DNA from: Pelobium manganitolerans
GTDB taxonomy: Bacteria; Bacteroidota; Bacteroidia; Sphingobacteriales; Sphingobacteriaceae
NCBI RefSeq assembly: GCF_003609575.1
Contig: NZ_MBTA01000012.1
Location: 62,001-126,000 of the forward strand
Length of the DNA: 64,000 nucleotides
Reading direction: 5' to 3'
Below, piece by piece: positions 17,109 through 26,401 of this stretch (its first letter is position 1; each line of letters begins with the position of its first letter). A program made the translations under genes and the position numbers. Under the pieces are notes generated by a model, which did not search any database, was not told the DNA's origin, and was given only the letters and a program-made list of their open reading frames with translations.

Positions 17109-18296
17109 ATGTTGAAATTACGTTCCGTTTATTTGCTGCTATTCCCCTGTGTTTTATTAAGTGCCTGCTTCTCGTCGGGCTCGCAAGAAAAAAAAGCTAA
17201 ACAAAAGCTGATAGATACCGCTAGGCAAGATAGCTTGGCGCTGATATTTGATCCGGCAAACAATAACAAAAAGCTTGACGAGTATTTTAAGGAAATTCAC
17301 CGCAAACGCAATTACAACGGCAATGTGCTGGTGGCTAAAAAAGGAAAAATCATTTACGAAGGCACGTTTGGCTGGGCCGATTATCTGCACCGCGATTCGT
17401 TAAAAATTGATTCGAAATTTCAGCTGGCTTCGGTATCTAAGCCCATGACAGCCACAGCCGTGCTGATGCTGATGGAGGAGGGTAAATTGAAACTTTCCCA
17501 AACGGTAGATGAGTTTTACCCGGAGTTTCCTTACAAAGGCATCACTATAGAAATGTTGTTGAGCCACCGCTCGGGCTTAAACAATTACGTGTACTTTACG
17601 GATGGTATTTGGAAGCAGAAATACAAAGGGATGACCAACCAAGATGTAATTAGGCTTTACGCCGAGCATAAACCTGCGCCTTATTTTCCGCCCAACCGCC
17701 AGTTCCATTATAACAACAGCAATTTTATGTTATTGGCGGCGATAGTGGAAAAAGTATCTGGGCAAGATTTTGACATTTACATGCAGGAGCACATTTTTAA
17801 GCCTAGCGGGATGAAAAACACCGCCATTTACTCTACCGCAAAGTATGAGAAAATTCCCGTTGATGTGGTAGGGCACGATAGGGTTTGGAGACGATCTGTA
17901 AGGCAGGATTTTTTAGACGGCACCACTGGCGATAAAGGGGTTTACTCTACCGTTGAAGATTTGTTTTTGTTTGACCGCGCTTTGCGCGACGGACGTTTGT
18001 TAAACCAGCAAACATTAGATTCTGCTTATACGCCGCACAGCAAATTGCGCAATACCTACTTCGGTTATGGTTTGGGATGGCGTATTTATGTTGACTCAGC
18101 AAAAAATGAAAAAGTAGTTTACCATACCGGTTGGTGGCACGGTTTCAGGCATATTTATTTGCGCGATACCAAACGTGATATTGTGATTGTGATATTAAGC
18201 AATTTGGTAAACGGAAGCATTAACCAAATTGATGAGGTTTACAAAATTTTAGGGATGCCCGTTGTGAGAAGGGGCGCGGGCAATGATGATGACTAG
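17109..18296 (+). CDS. Serine hydrolase, class C beta-lactamase/penicillin-binding-protein fold, lipoprotein
   Basis: Starting at the ATG at 17109 gives 395 residues with a lipoprotein signal (LLLFPCVLLSAC). An earlier in-frame start at 17049 would put 20 polar residues ahead of it. Catalytic motifs are S108-V-S-K111 (SxxK), YNN in FHYNNSN (the YxN position), and HTG in VVYHTGWWHG (the KTG position). The fold covers D-aminopeptidases, esterases and class C beta-lactamases; the substrate cannot be decided. An outer-membrane or periplasmic location is likely. Confidence 0.9.
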   Translation: MLKLRSVYLLLFPCVLLSACFSSGSQEKKAKQKLIDTARQDSLALIFDPANNNKKLDEYFKEIHRKRNYNGNVLVAKKGKIIYEGTFGWADYLHRDSLKIDSKFQLASVSKPMTATAVLMLMEEGKLKLSQTVDEFYPEFPYKGITIEMLLSHRSGLNNYVYFTDGIWKQKYKGMTNQDVIRLYAEHKPAPYFPPNRQFHYNNSNFMLLAAIVEKVSGQDFDIYMQEHIFKPSGMKNTAIYSTAKYEKIPVDVVGHDRVWRRSVRQDFLDGTTGDKGVYSTVEDLFLFDRALRDGRLLNQQTLDSAYTPHSKLRNTYFGYGLGWRIYVDSAKNEKVVYHTGWWHGFRHIYLRDTKRDIVIVILSNLVNGSINQIDEVYKILGMPVVRRGAGNDDD

Positions 18297-18634
18297 ATGG
18301 TAAACACTCATGTTTTCTCTTGTCGCCAAAACTACAATTTGATTTAGGCTCGGAAGGCTAAAAAATGACTTTAAAATTTGTGATTATCGTAGAATTTTTG
18401 CGATGTTTCTGACTTGCCCCTCCTATGTGAGAAATCATAGGATCCAAGTCCTTAAAAGAGGGCTTTTTTTTGCCAATGAAAACAGTAGATTTCTACATTG
18501 ACAAACTCAATTTTAAGATCCAGGGGGATGGAAAAAAGTCCAAATAAAATTAGCTAAAAGACCATTATACCAAGGCTTTGTTATTAAAAAGCCATGCAAC
18601 TGGGAATAAATTACTTTAAATTGAATACTGAGAA
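18297..18634. other. 338-base gap with two hairpins and no clear gene
   Basis: It contains a small hairpin TCCTATG...CATAGGA (about 18421-18442) and, 4 bases later, a terminator-like hairpin with a T8 tract. A 23-codon frame beginning MKTVDFYIDKLNFKI (from 18477) has no recognisable family. I see nothing else. Confidence 0.4.
18446..18472 (+). terminator. Intrinsic terminator, weak stem
   Basis: AAGTCCT pairs with AGGGCTT (one T-G pair) around a short A-rich loop, followed by eight T residues. It lies 150 bases after the serine hydrolase stop. Confidence 0.6.
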
Positions 18635-18790
18635 TTAATCCTTGGGATCAATTTTAGAGAAATCAACACCGCATTTGCCGCAACCGCTGGCGCAGCCTTT
18701 TTTAGATTTGAGGCTTCTGTAAATTTGCCTGCCTATATAAAATAAAGCGCCTAAAAATAAAACTCCTACGATAATCTGCTGTGCATTCAT
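18635..18790 (-). CDS. FeoB-associated Cys-rich membrane protein
   Basis: A 51-residue protein: one N-terminal membrane helix (QQIIVGVLFLGALFYIG) and then a basic stretch and a cysteine cluster GCASGCGKCGVDFSKID. This form matches the small FeoB-associated Cys-rich proteins that usually accompany the ferrous iron transporter FeoB, where the cysteines may bind iron or another metal. No feoA or feoB is visible in the window, so it stands alone between the serine hydrolase and typA. The CGKCG-type tail and size make the call fairly firm; the role is inferred from family context. Confidence 0.8.
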   Translation of the reverse strand: MNAQQIIVGVLFLGALFYIGRQIYRSLKSKKGCASGCGKCGVDFSKIDPKD

Positions 18791-18876
18791 GGTATTACAA
18801 AACTAAGCGATTCTAAAAATTACATAGTCATTTTAAATTCAAATGATTAGCATGCTTTTTTTTTCTTTGAAAACCC

Positions 18877-18884
18877 TACCTTTG
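18877..18884 (+). promoter_or_regulatory. Promoter -7 element of typA
   Basis: TACCTTTG matches TAnnTTTG exactly and lies 28 bases before the typA start codon. A clear -33 TTTG is not seen; a T-rich tract occupies that position. Confidence 0.55.
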
Positions 18885-18912
18885 CAAAAATTTTTTTAGA
18901 GCTTATTTTTGA

Positions 18913-20724
18913 ATGCAAAACATTAGAAACATTGCGATTATCGCCCACGTTGACCACGGAAAAACCACTTTGGTTGACAAAATTTTACATTCTTGCTCGA
19001 TTTTTCGCGACAACGAAAACTCTGGCGAGCTGATATTGGACAACAACGATTTGGAGCGGGAGCGAGGCATTACCATTGTTTCAAAAAACGTTTCTGTTAA
19101 GTACAAAGACGTTAAAATCAATATCATAGACACGCCTGGTCACGCCGATTTTGGTGGCGAGGTTGAACGTGTTTTAAAAATGGCCGACGGTGTTTTGCTA
19201 CTTTGCGACGCTTTTGAAGGCGCCATGCCACAAACCCGTTTTGTTACCCAAAAAGCTTTGTCTTTAGGTTTGAAGCCAATTGTGGTGGTAAACAAAGTAG
19301 ATAAAGAAAACTGCCGCCCAGAAGAAGTTTACGAGCAAATTTTTGAGCTTTTCTTTAACCTTGATGCAACCGAAGAACAACTAGATTTTCCGGTAATGTA
19401 CGGTTCATCTAAACAAGGTTGGATGGGCACCGATTGGAAAACGCCAACAGGAAGCTTTTTCCCACTAATGGACGCCATCTTAGAAAACATTCCGCCTGCA
19501 CCGGTAAATGAAGGCACTTTGCAAATGCAAATTACATCTTTAGATTACTCTTCTTTTGTAGGCCGTATCGCCATAGGCAGGGTTGCGCGTGGCACTATCA
19601 AAGAAAACATGCCGGTTTCTTTGGTGAAAAGAGATGGTAAAGTAGTAAAATCAAGAATTAAAGAACTTTACACCTTTGAAGGTTTAGGCAAAGTAAAGGT
19701 AAGCGAAGTTTCTGCCGGCGATATTTGCGCAGTTGTAGGTATTGATGGTTTTGATATTGGTGATACCATCGCTGATTTTGAAAATCCGGAACAATTAGAG
19801 GTAATCAGCATTGATGAGCCAACAATGAATATGTTGTTCACCATCAACAACTCGCCGTTTTTTGGTAAAGAGGGTAAATTTGTAACCTCGCAACGTTTGC
19901 GCGAGCGTTTATATAAGGAATTAGAAAAAAACTTGGCTCTACGTGTTGTTGAAACCGATTTGCCTGATGCTTATTTAGTTTACGGTCGCGGTATCCTTCA
20001 CTTGTCGGTATTAATTGAAACCATGCGCCGCGAAGGTTATGAGTTGCAAGTAGGTCAGCCGCAGGTAATTGTTAAAACTATTGATGGTGTTAAGTGCGAG
20101 CCAATTGAAACTTTAATTGTAGATGTTCCTGGAGAGGTTTCGGGCAAGGTGATTGAGTTGGTAACCCAACGTAAAGGCGAGTTGCTAATTATGGAACCAA
20201 AAGGCGATTTACAGCATTTGGAGTTTGATATTCCGGCACGTGGTATCATCGGTTTAAGAAACAACATTTTAACCGCTACAGCCGGTGAAGCGATTATGGC
20301 GCACCGTTTTAAAGCGTATGAACCGTGGAAAGGCGCAATCCCTGGCCGTTTAAACGGCGTATTAATTTCAATGGATAAAGGGATGACAACTGCTTACTCT
20401 ATCGATAAGTTGCAAGACAGAGGACGTTTCTTTGTTGATCCGGGTGTGGATGTTTATGAAGGTCAGATTTTAGGTGAGCATATCCGCGATAATGATTTGG
20501 TAATTAACGTTACCAAAGGAAAACAGCTAACCAATATGCGAGCATCTGGAAGTGATGATAACGTGCGTATTGCGCCTGCTATTAAATTCTCTTTGGAAGA
20601 ATGTATGGAGTACATCCAGGCAGATGAATACATTGAGGTAACGCCCGCCAGCATCAGGTTACGTAAAATTTACCTAACAGAAAATGAGCGTAAAGTAAAA
20701 GGCAAAGCGCTAATTAGTCAATAA
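18913..20724 (+). CDS. typA: Ribosome-associated translational GTPase TypA/BipA
   Basis: 603 residues, the normal TypA length. The GTPase domain (1-200) has G1 AHVDHGKTT, switch I ERGITI, G3 DTPGHADF and G4 NKVDKE. Then come the beta-barrel domain, two EF-G-like domains and the TypA-specific C-terminal domain ([15 protein letters not shown] region). It binds the 70S ribosome and assists 50S assembly and growth at low temperature or under stress in other bacteria. It is monocistronic here, with its own promoter element and strong terminator. Confidence 0.97.
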   Translation: MQNIRNIAIIAHVDHGKTTLVDKILHSCSIFRDNENSGELILDNNDLERERGITIVSKNVSVKYKDVKINIIDTPGHADFGGEVERVLKMADGVLLLCDAFEGAMPQTRFVTQKALSLGLKPIVVVNKVDKENCRPEEVYEQIFELFFNLDATEEQLDFPVMYGSSKQGWMGTDWKTPTGSFFPLMDAILENIPPAPVNEGTLQMQITSLDYSSFVGRIAIGRVARGTIKENMPVSLVKRDGKVVKSRIKELYTFEGLGKVKVSEVSAGDICAVVGIDGFDIGDTIADFENPEQLEVISIDEPTMNMLFTINNSPFFGKEGKFVTSQRLRERLYKELEKNLALRVVETDLPDAYLVYGRGILHLSVLIETMRREGYELQVGQPQVIVKTIDGVKCEPIETLIVDVPGEVSGKVIELVTQRKGELLIMEPKGDLQHLEFDIPARGIIGLRNNILTATAGEAIMAHRFKAYEPWKGAIPGRLNGVLISMDKGMTTAYSIDKLQDRGRFFVDPGVDVYEGQILGEHIRDNDLVINVTKGKQLTNMRASGSDDNVRIAPAIKFSLEECMEYIQADEYIEVTPASIRLRKIYLTENERKVKGKALISQ

Positions 20725-20745
20725 TTACTTTTTTTTACAGATATA

Positions 20746-20777
20746 GGCCTCAGATAAATAATCTGGGGCTTTTTTTA
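20746..20777 (+). terminator. Intrinsic terminator of typA
   Basis: GCCTCAGAT (20747-20755) and ATCTGGGGC (20761-20769) form a 9-bp stem with one T-G pair, followed by seven T residues. Confidence 0.85.
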
Positions 20778-20836
20778 TGATAGCAGATTTACACAATTTT
20801 AGCAACCGGCCGAACGCTTTAAAATCTATCTAACAA

Positions 20837-20868
20837 AAAAGCGCTAACCCTATCGGATTAACGCTTTT
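20837..20868 (-). terminator. Intrinsic terminator of the zinc peptidase gene
   Basis: On the minus strand AAAAGCGTTAATCC, loop GATA, then GGGTTAGCGCTTTT form a long stem with two G-T pairs, followed by a T tract. It faces the typA terminator across a short gap. Confidence 0.75.
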
Positions 20869-20888
20869 CAATCTTAAAAATCAATCAC

Positions 20889-21575
20889 TTAGTCTCTTCT
20901 ACCAAAAAGCATAGATGCGTAGTAAACCAAAGTAGCCAGAGATGACAGCGCAGCAACAACATAAGTCATGGCGGCCCACCAAAGTGCGTCTTTGGCTTGG
21001 GCGTTTTCTACACTGGTTTGCATAACGCCTTTTTCTGTTTGCAACCAAGCTAAAGCCCTGCGGCTGGCATCAAATTCAACCGGTAAGGTTACAAAACTAA
21101 AAAGGGTTAATATCGCTAAAGCACCCACACCAACTGCTAAAACAATTGGGTTTCCGCTAAATACCATCATTAAAACGCCAATCATCAACACCCACTGTAT
21201 TAGGTTTGATGCAACGCCTACTATGGGCACCATTGCCGAACGGAACTGTAGCCAAGAATATGCACGTGCATGTTGTACGGCATGTCCGCACTCGTGCGCT
21301 GCAACGGCTGCTGCCGCAATGCTGCGTCCGTGGTAAACATCTGGCGAAAGGTTTACGGTGCGGTTTGCCGGATTGTAATGGTCCGTCAACTGGCCATCAA
21401 CAGATATAATTTCTACATCGTAAATACCACTATCTGAAAGCATTTTGCGTGCAACGTCTGCCCCGCTTAAACCAGAAGAGATTGGAATCTCCGAGTACTT
21501 CTTAAACTTACTTTTAAATCTCCATTGCACTGCAAAACCTGCTAATGCAATGACAATGAATAAAATAATTGCCAT
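20889..21575 (-). CDS. Membrane-bound neutral zinc metallopeptidase (YugP-type)
   Basis: 228 residues: an N-terminal membrane helix (2-18), a zinc motif HECGH in AAHECGHAVQHA (about residues 93-104), two adjacent membrane segments (about 122-160), and a last one near 205-220. This layout is that of the YugP/PF04298 metallopeptidases. The substrate is unknown. A conserved aspartate after the membrane pair (EFDASRRAL) is the likely third zinc ligand. Confidence 0.9.
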   Translation of the reverse strand: MAIILFIVIALAGFAVQWRFKSKFKKYSEIPISSGLSGADVARKMLSDSGIYDVEIISVDGQLTDHYNPANRTVNLSPDVYHGRSIAAAAVAAHECGHAVQHARAYSWLQFRSAMVPIVGVASNLIQWVLMIGVLMMVFSGNPIVLAVGVGALAILTLFSFVTLPVEFDASRRALAWLQTEKGVMQTSVENAQAKDALWWAAMTYVVAALSSLATLVYYASMLFGRRD

Positions 21576-21709
21576 TTCTTTAAATTAATTCTTTAATGAT
21601 AATCAAAAAACACACCTTTCAAAAATTTCTGCCATTTAATAGCTAATTTGTGACATAAGGTGGTTTTTGGCAATTTAAACAGGCTTTGCAAGATGTCAAT
21701 TTGGCAATA

Positions 21710-22195
21710 TCAGAGGTTTTTTGCCATAACATAATCATCCAAAACGTAACCGTGATAGTCTATATTCACTTCTTCTACTATAGTGAAACCCATTTTATGG
21801 TAAAAATGCTGCGCTTGGTTGTTGCGGTTTACGTTTAAAATCAAATGCTTTGCGCAATTACCTTTGGCGTAGGCCTCTGCCGTTTGGATGAGCATTTTTC
21901 CGGCGCCTTTGCCATGCAATTGTTGATGCACATACAACTTGTTCAGTTTGTACACATCGGCGCTTTCTGCGCTAAGGCTGGCAAATCCTAAAGGTTGTCC
22001 GTCATCTTCTAAAATGAAAAAAGTTTGTCCGGCTTTCATTTGGGCCGTTAAAGCTTCATCAGAATAGCCCTCTGCAAGCATAAACGCAATTTGATCTTGG
22101 GTAATGATATGGGCATAGCACACTGGCCAAATCTGTTTAGCCAAATCGCCGATGGTTTGTGCATCTTCCGCAGATGCCCTTCTAACAGTCATCAT
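21710..22195 (-). CDS. GNAT family N-acetyltransferase
   Basis: 161 residues with the GNAT fold. The acetyl-CoA pyrophosphate loop is QLHGKGAGKMLI (Q/RxxGxG/A), after the LYVHQ strand, and then LNVNRNNQAQHFYHKMGF forms the conserved C-terminal half. The acceptor is unknown. The start ATG overlaps the stop of the upstream thiamine pyrophosphokinase-like gene by 4 bases, so the two are translationally coupled. Confidence 0.93.
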   Translation of the reverse strand: MMTVRRASAEDAQTIGDLAKQIWPVCYAHIITQDQIAFMLAEGYSDEALTAQMKAGQTFFILEDDGQPLGFASLSAESADVYKLNKLYVHQQLHGKGAGKMLIQTAEAYAKGNCAKHLILNVNRNNQAQHFYHKMGFTIVEEVNIDYHGYVLDDYVMAKNL

Positions 22196-22770
22196 AGTTC
22201 TTCGCTTATAAATACCAAATCATCATCGAAACTGAGCGAGAAAAAGCCGTCATTTGCCGTCAGAAACTCATCCGCGCCAAGCGCTTTAAGCCCGCTAAGC
22301 TTTAAGTTACTGATTTTTGTTGGCTCGTGGATGCGTACACGCTCACCGGCAGCTTTCCACTTTTGGAAGCCAGACTTAACGGCAAAGTTTTTCCAGCCTT
22401 GGGCAAATACCACTAAATCTAATTGCTTTGCGATTGCCCGATAGCTGATGGGGTTAAATTCTGCCGCAATTACATTTACTGCCGGGAATGCTTCTTTGAT
22501 TAAATAGGCAAAGGCCGCATCTAGCACGTTGGTTTGTGCGTTAAACATTGTTGCGTGTTCCTGCAGCTGAATTGGCGCTTCGCCATATGGCACCAAAATT
22601 ACGTCGACCTTTATACCCATTGACCAAAGTTTTTCGTACAGGGAAAGCGGAACAATAATCACCGGCGACCATTCCAGTAATTGGCCCAAATTTTCTGCAT
22701 CAAAACCGTCAAGATTTAAAATGAGCAGTGCAGGCTCTTGTTTTTCTCTAACAATGTGGTGGCTAGACAT
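22192..22770 (-). CDS. Thiamine pyrophosphokinase-like protein, likely non-canonical
   Basis: 192 residues from the ATG at 22770 (MSSHHIVREKQEPALLIL); the earlier start at 22803 would be TTG and lies beside a terminator. The opening, LGQLLEWSPVIIV and the MGIKVDVIL spacing resemble Bacteroidota thiamine pyrophosphokinases. However, the GDFDS-type catalytic motif expected after DVIL is replaced by VPYGEAP, and later acidic and TDHT-like motifs are not seen. It may be an inactivated paralogue kept for another role. The family call rests on the N-terminal third. It is coupled to the downstream acetyltransferase. Confidence 0.55.
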   Translation of the reverse strand: MSSHHIVREKQEPALLILNLDGFDAENLGQLLEWSPVIIVPLSLYEKLWSMGIKVDVILVPYGEAPIQLQEHATMFNAQTNVLDAAFAYLIKEAFPAVNVIAAEFNPISYRAIAKQLDLVVFAQGWKNFAVKSGFQKWKAAGERVRIHEPTKISNLKLSGLKALGADEFLTANDGFFSLSFDDDLVFISEEL

Positions 22771-22799
22771 GGCTGGCAAGTTAGTAAATATGAAAGGCA

Positions 22800-22875
22800 A
22801 CAAACAAAAAAGCCCGATGCTTTTTTGACCGGGCTTACCCAGCCGATTTGGCTGGGGCTATTTTTTATCCTAATA
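22800..22875 (-). terminator. Double hairpin terminator of the heme operon
   Basis: On the minus strand, after the heme oxygenase stop, come CCCAGCC-AAATC-GGCTGGG and then AAGCCCG...CGGGCTT followed by TTTTG. The second is a standard intrinsic terminator (about 22808-22836). Together they end the operon. Confidence 0.8.
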
Positions 22876-22876
22876 A

Positions 22877-23434
22877 TTAGGCTAGTTCTCTTTGCTTGAA
22901 AACGTCGCCAAACAAAGCGAAAGTTTCGCCGGCGGTTGCAATGGCTTGCGCCTGCTCTGCTTCGCTTTGTGCGATTTTGTTCATAACACCTATAAAGGCG
23001 CCCCACTTTTGGCCGGTTTCTGCGCCGTAGCCTGAGAAAAAAGATAGGCCTTTAGTGATGCCCGCTTTTTCGAGCATTTTTACAATTGCAAAACCGCCCA
23101 TGATAGAGCCTTCCATTACGTACAATGCGCCAATAGCTTCTTGCACATTGTTTACGTTTGGCACTGTTGCGCTTAAACCTTCGGTGCTGCCGCCTAACTC
23201 TTCAATATCCTTTTTTAGGTAATCAGAAGTACGTCTGCTGCTATAATCTGGCAATACCTCTGCGGTGATAAAAGGCTGAAAAGCTTTTTCCAGACTGGAG
23301 AAATAGGCGTAGAAGTTGCTCAAAAATTCCACATAATCGGCCTCAGATGCTATGGCTTTTAACTTTTGCACCACCACTTTTTCCAGTTCCTGGTGTGGTT
23401 GCTTGGTGGCTTCTTTAATTTTTTCGCTCAACAT
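22877..23434 (-). CDS. Biliverdin-producing heme oxygenase
   Basis: 185 residues from the ATG at 23434 (MLSEKIKEATKQPHQELEK); a longer frame to 23527 would overlap the upstream gene. H14 is the likely proximal heme ligand. The distal helix motif GALYVMEGSIMGGF carries the glycine-rich bend typical of the HemO/BphO group. It opens heme with oxygen and reductant to give biliverdin, CO and iron in the cytoplasm. As the last gene of a heme-uptake operon, starting 19 bases after the small lipoprotein gene, it most likely releases iron from imported heme. Confidence 0.92.
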   Translation of the reverse strand: MLSEKIKEATKQPHQELEKVVVQKLKAIASEADYVEFLSNFYAYFSSLEKAFQPFITAEVLPDYSSRRTSDYLKKDIEELGGSTEGLSATVPNVNNVQEAIGALYVMEGSIMGGFAIVKMLEKAGITKGLSFFSGYGAETGQKWGAFIGVMNKIAQSEAEQAQAIATAGETFALFGDVFKQRELA

Positions 23435-23453
23435 GGTTTTCGGATTTTGAGGT

Positions 23454-24017
23454 TTATTTTTTGAATGATTTGAAAGAGAAAGAAATTTTGCCAACATACT
23501 TGCCGGATTCTTTCTTTTCGTAACCAAGGCTGTTCAATTGTATGATGTATATATTTGAAGCGGTTTTAATATCGGCACCTGTGTAAACTACTACATAGCG
23601 GTTAGCAATAGGCGGGGTACTGTGGTTTTCACCATACGTATACCAAGTACCTGTGCTTAGTTTTTCAACTGAGGTTAATTCGGCTTTTGTTATGTCTTCC
23701 AAGCTCAATGTAGCCAAAGTTTTTCCGTCTACGTCAACGTAGCCGAGAGACAGACCCTCATTCGCGAGGCCAAAATCTCCGCTATATAAGCCGAAAAATT
23801 TGACCTGTCCGACATTTTCAGAAGACGTTTTTGTGTCGAAGTTATAATACCAAACTCCGAAATCTCCAGACGGTCCCGGCGCAGCTTCTTTTGGAGACGA
23901 GAAAGAAACCGTTTCCACCGCTGAAGCTTTATAGCCAACTTCGTCATCGTCTTTTTTACAAGCTGTAAAGCCTATCAATAATCCAGTTGCAAGTGTTAAG
24001 ATGTGTTTTGTTTTCAT
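23454..24017 (-). CDS. Small lipoprotein of the heme operon (HmuY-like, divergent)
   Basis: 187 residues with a lipoprotein signal (LATGLLIGFTACKKDDDE, Cys20). The mature part is beta-rich, with GTWYTYG, NRYVVVYTG and SNIYIIQLNSLG strands near the C-terminus, reminiscent of the end of HmuY proteins. It lacks the WDLAF block of the two upstream family members. It sits 13 bases after the TonB-dependent receptor, so it is probably surface or periplasmic and concerned with heme capture. The exact family is uncertain. Confidence 0.7.
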   Translation of the reverse strand: MKTKHILTLATGLLIGFTACKKDDDEVGYKASAVETVSFSSPKEAAPGPSGDFGVWYYNFDTKTSSENVGQVKFFGLYSGDFGLANEGLSLGYVDVDGKTLATLSLEDITKAELTSVEKLSTGTWYTYGENHSTPPIANRYVVVYTGADIKTASNIYIIQLNSLGYEKKESGKYVGKISFSFKSFKK

Positions 24018-24030
24018 TTTTATGATTGTT

Positions 24031-26397
24031 TTAATTTTTGAATAAACGATAAGAGATGCCAGCCAAAATTACCCTGCCGGACTGTCCTGGGATATCTCTG
24101 TGGTAATAATCAAACAAATTGTCGGCGGTTATTTGCAGACTCAGTTTTTCCTGAATTTTTTTCTCGACAGAAAGATTAAAGAGGAAATAACCATCAACAA
24201 AATGATCGTACCGGTCAATGAATTGATTGTTGTTTGTATCTGCAAAAGGGTATTTGCCACGGTAGTTGATTCTAAAGTTTGCCGTTAGGCCCGCTTTTGG
24301 CAAGGTGTACAATGTTTTAAAGTTGAACATATGCCTCGATCGGTTCTCTATCCCCCAATAATCCGAAGGTTTGGCATCGCGGGTTTCGCCGGTTTCGCTG
24401 TTGCGGATTTTATTGTAAGGGTAGGTTCCAGCGCTAATTTTATCGGCCACGCTCTGGTCCTTTGATTCCAAATATTGGTAACCAAAATGGACGTCCAGAT
24501 TTGTTATCGGCTTAAAGCCAAAAGAAAACTCGACGCCCTTATTTATTACTTCCGGCAAGTTTTGATAGGTGAAGATTTGTCCATTATTAGTGCCGGTAGC
24601 CACTTGTATGGCATTAATTTGATCAATTATCTGATGGTAAAACAAGCCACCCTCTAGCTTTAAATTTTTATGCGCTTGGTAGCTAAAACTTAGGTTTAAT
24701 GAGTTTGATTTTTCTGCCTGCAAATTTTGGCCCAGCTGTTTCACCAAATACTCGCGCACCTCGCTAATTTGCCCCTCATCTTGCAATTCTTGCAAAGTGC
24801 TTTCCAAAATCTCGGTGCCAATTACCCTGTAATTAGCTGCGGGATTATAAAACACCAAGTAGCGGTTTTTAAAATCGGGGGCTTTAAACCCGCTGCCGCC
24901 CGCCAGTTTTAAGCTCAGCTGTGGCTTAATATGGTATTGCAAACCTAAGCTGGGATTTAACCGGCCACCATAACTGTTGTGCCTATCGTAACGTAAACCG
25001 CCAACCAAGCCAAACTTCTTGTTTAGTGTCCAATCTGCCTGGCTATAAGCAAAGGTCGAGAACACATCTTTAGGTGCAACGCTAAAAGCATCGTTCTGCA
25101 TACTTTCTAGGCCTGCGCCAAAGCCTCCGGTAAATTTAAAAGCATTGTTTACGGCGTAGCTCAGTTGCTCTTCAAACCGGTGGAAGGTTTGCACAAAAAC
25201 ATCTTCACCGGCCACGCTTCCGGTAGCCTGCCATTGTACGCTGTTATTATTTTGAAAACGCGTAAAATAATATCGGCTTAGGCTTTGCAATCCGCTTTTA
25301 AAGGTGCTGTTAAAATATCCCGAAAGGTTAAGGTCTTTCTCGGTCTGCTCATCTTCTGTAATGTTGCCCAAACCAAAGTTTTTATCCATAAAAGATTTGC
25401 GCACCGCGTAGCGTCCCGTTAGGCCCACAAAAGACGTTTTTGCTACCTGATAGCGCGCCCTGCCCTGTAAATCGTAATTATCATAAGGTGGCGCAGTAAG
25501 GCCTTTTATATATTTAGGGTCGGTATTAAAGCCGTTGGTGTGGTAATAATTTGCCACCAAATTCACCGAACCGCGCTGCGACGCGAAAGGGGTTTCACCC
25601 TCTAAAGTGGCATCCGTAATGTTTAAAGAGCCATATTTTAAGGAAGCAAATGCTTGTGGCTGAAGGGTGCTGTGCTTGGTTACAATGTTTATGGAGCCGC
25701 CCAAAGCATCGCTGCCAAACAAACAAGAAGAAGCGCCTTTGATAATCTCAATGCGCTCTATGTTGTTTACGCTGATGCGCGAAAGGTCAAAATTGCCATC
25801 ATTACGGCCTGCCATGGGCTGTCCATCAATCAATACCATTACATACTCGCTGCCGAAACCCTGCATTTGCAAACCTACCGAGCGCGAACCGCCCTTAATA
25901 TTGTTTACAATGGCAATGCCGGTTTGTTCTTTCAGCACCTCATCTAACCGTCGGCTTCCCAGAAGTTCAATCGTGCGCTTATCAATCACGGTTACGGGCA
26001 TGGCGCCTTTTTGGATGTTGATCAAATTATCCGGCGGTTGCTTAGTGCCGGTAACGCTCACCTCGTTTAAACCGATATCGCTCTGCGTCATTACAAAGCT
26101 GGCATTGGTATTTTTGCCCTCAATTTCTACGCTTTGCGCGATGCTGGCGTAACCCACAGCACTAAACTTTAGCGTGTAAATGCCCTCGTATAAATTGGCG
26201 AAGCTAAAGTTGCCGTTTGCATCTGTTTGGGTGTATTTATTGTCTGGAAGCAACTGTACGCTGATGCCCGGCAAATTTTGTCCATGGTTGTCCCTTACCC
26301 TTCCCGAAAGGGTAAAACGCATATTTTGTGCCAGCGCAACATGAGAGAGCGCTATCAAAATAAACAGAGAAATAAGAAAAAGCCTGCCTTGTGCCAC
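24031..26397 (-). CDS. TonB-dependent outer-membrane receptor, probable heme receptor (HmuR-like)
   Basis: 788 residues starting at GTG 26397, 4 bases after the upstream stop. A signal peptide (to about ALAQ) is followed by a carboxypeptidase-regulatory-like beta sandwich (25-110). The plug domain (about 130-240) contains RRLDEVLKEQTGIAIV and GASSCLFGSDALGGSINIV. A 22-strand-type barrel ends in the aromatic YRLFKN. It moves ligand across the outer membrane with TonB energy. The heme substrate is inferred from the flanking HmuY lipoproteins and heme oxygenase. Confidence 0.93.
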   Translation of the reverse strand: MAQGRLFLISLFILIALSHVALAQNMRFTLSGRVRDNHGQNLPGISVQLLPDNKYTQTDANGNFSFANLYEGIYTLKFSAVGYASIAQSVEIEGKNTNASFVMTQSDIGLNEVSVTGTKQPPDNLINIQKGAMPVTVIDKRTIELLGSRRLDEVLKEQTGIAIVNNIKGGSRSVGLQMQGFGSEYVMVLIDGQPMAGRNDGNFDLSRISVNNIERIEIIKGASSCLFGSDALGGSINIVTKHSTLQPQAFASLKYGSLNITDATLEGETPFASQRGSVNLVANYYHTNGFNTDPKYIKGLTAPPYDNYDLQGRARYQVAKTSFVGLTGRYAVRKSFMDKNFGLGNITEDEQTEKDLNLSGYFNSTFKSGLQSLSRYYFTRFQNNNSVQWQATGSVAGEDVFVQTFHRFEEQLSYAVNNAFKFTGGFGAGLESMQNDAFSVAPKDVFSTFAYSQADWTLNKKFGLVGGLRYDRHNSYGGRLNPSLGLQYHIKPQLSLKLAGGSGFKAPDFKNRYLVFYNPAANYRVIGTEILESTLQELQDEGQISEVREYLVKQLGQNLQAEKSNSLNLSFSYQAHKNLKLEGGLFYHQIIDQINAIQVATGTNNGQIFTYQNLPEVINKGVEFSFGFKPITNLDVHFGYQYLESKDQSVADKISAGTYPYNKIRNSETGETRDAKPSDYWGIENRSRHMFNFKTLYTLPKAGLTANFRINYRGKYPFADTNNNQFIDRYDHFVDGYFLFNLSVEKKIQEKLSLQITADNLFDYYHRDIPGQSGRVILAGISYRLFKN

Positions 26398-26401
26398 CGG
26401 A

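Noticed and set aside
25667-26152. 161-codon plus-strand frame opposite the TonB-dependent receptor
   Set aside because: It is antisense to the plug domain of a clear receptor.
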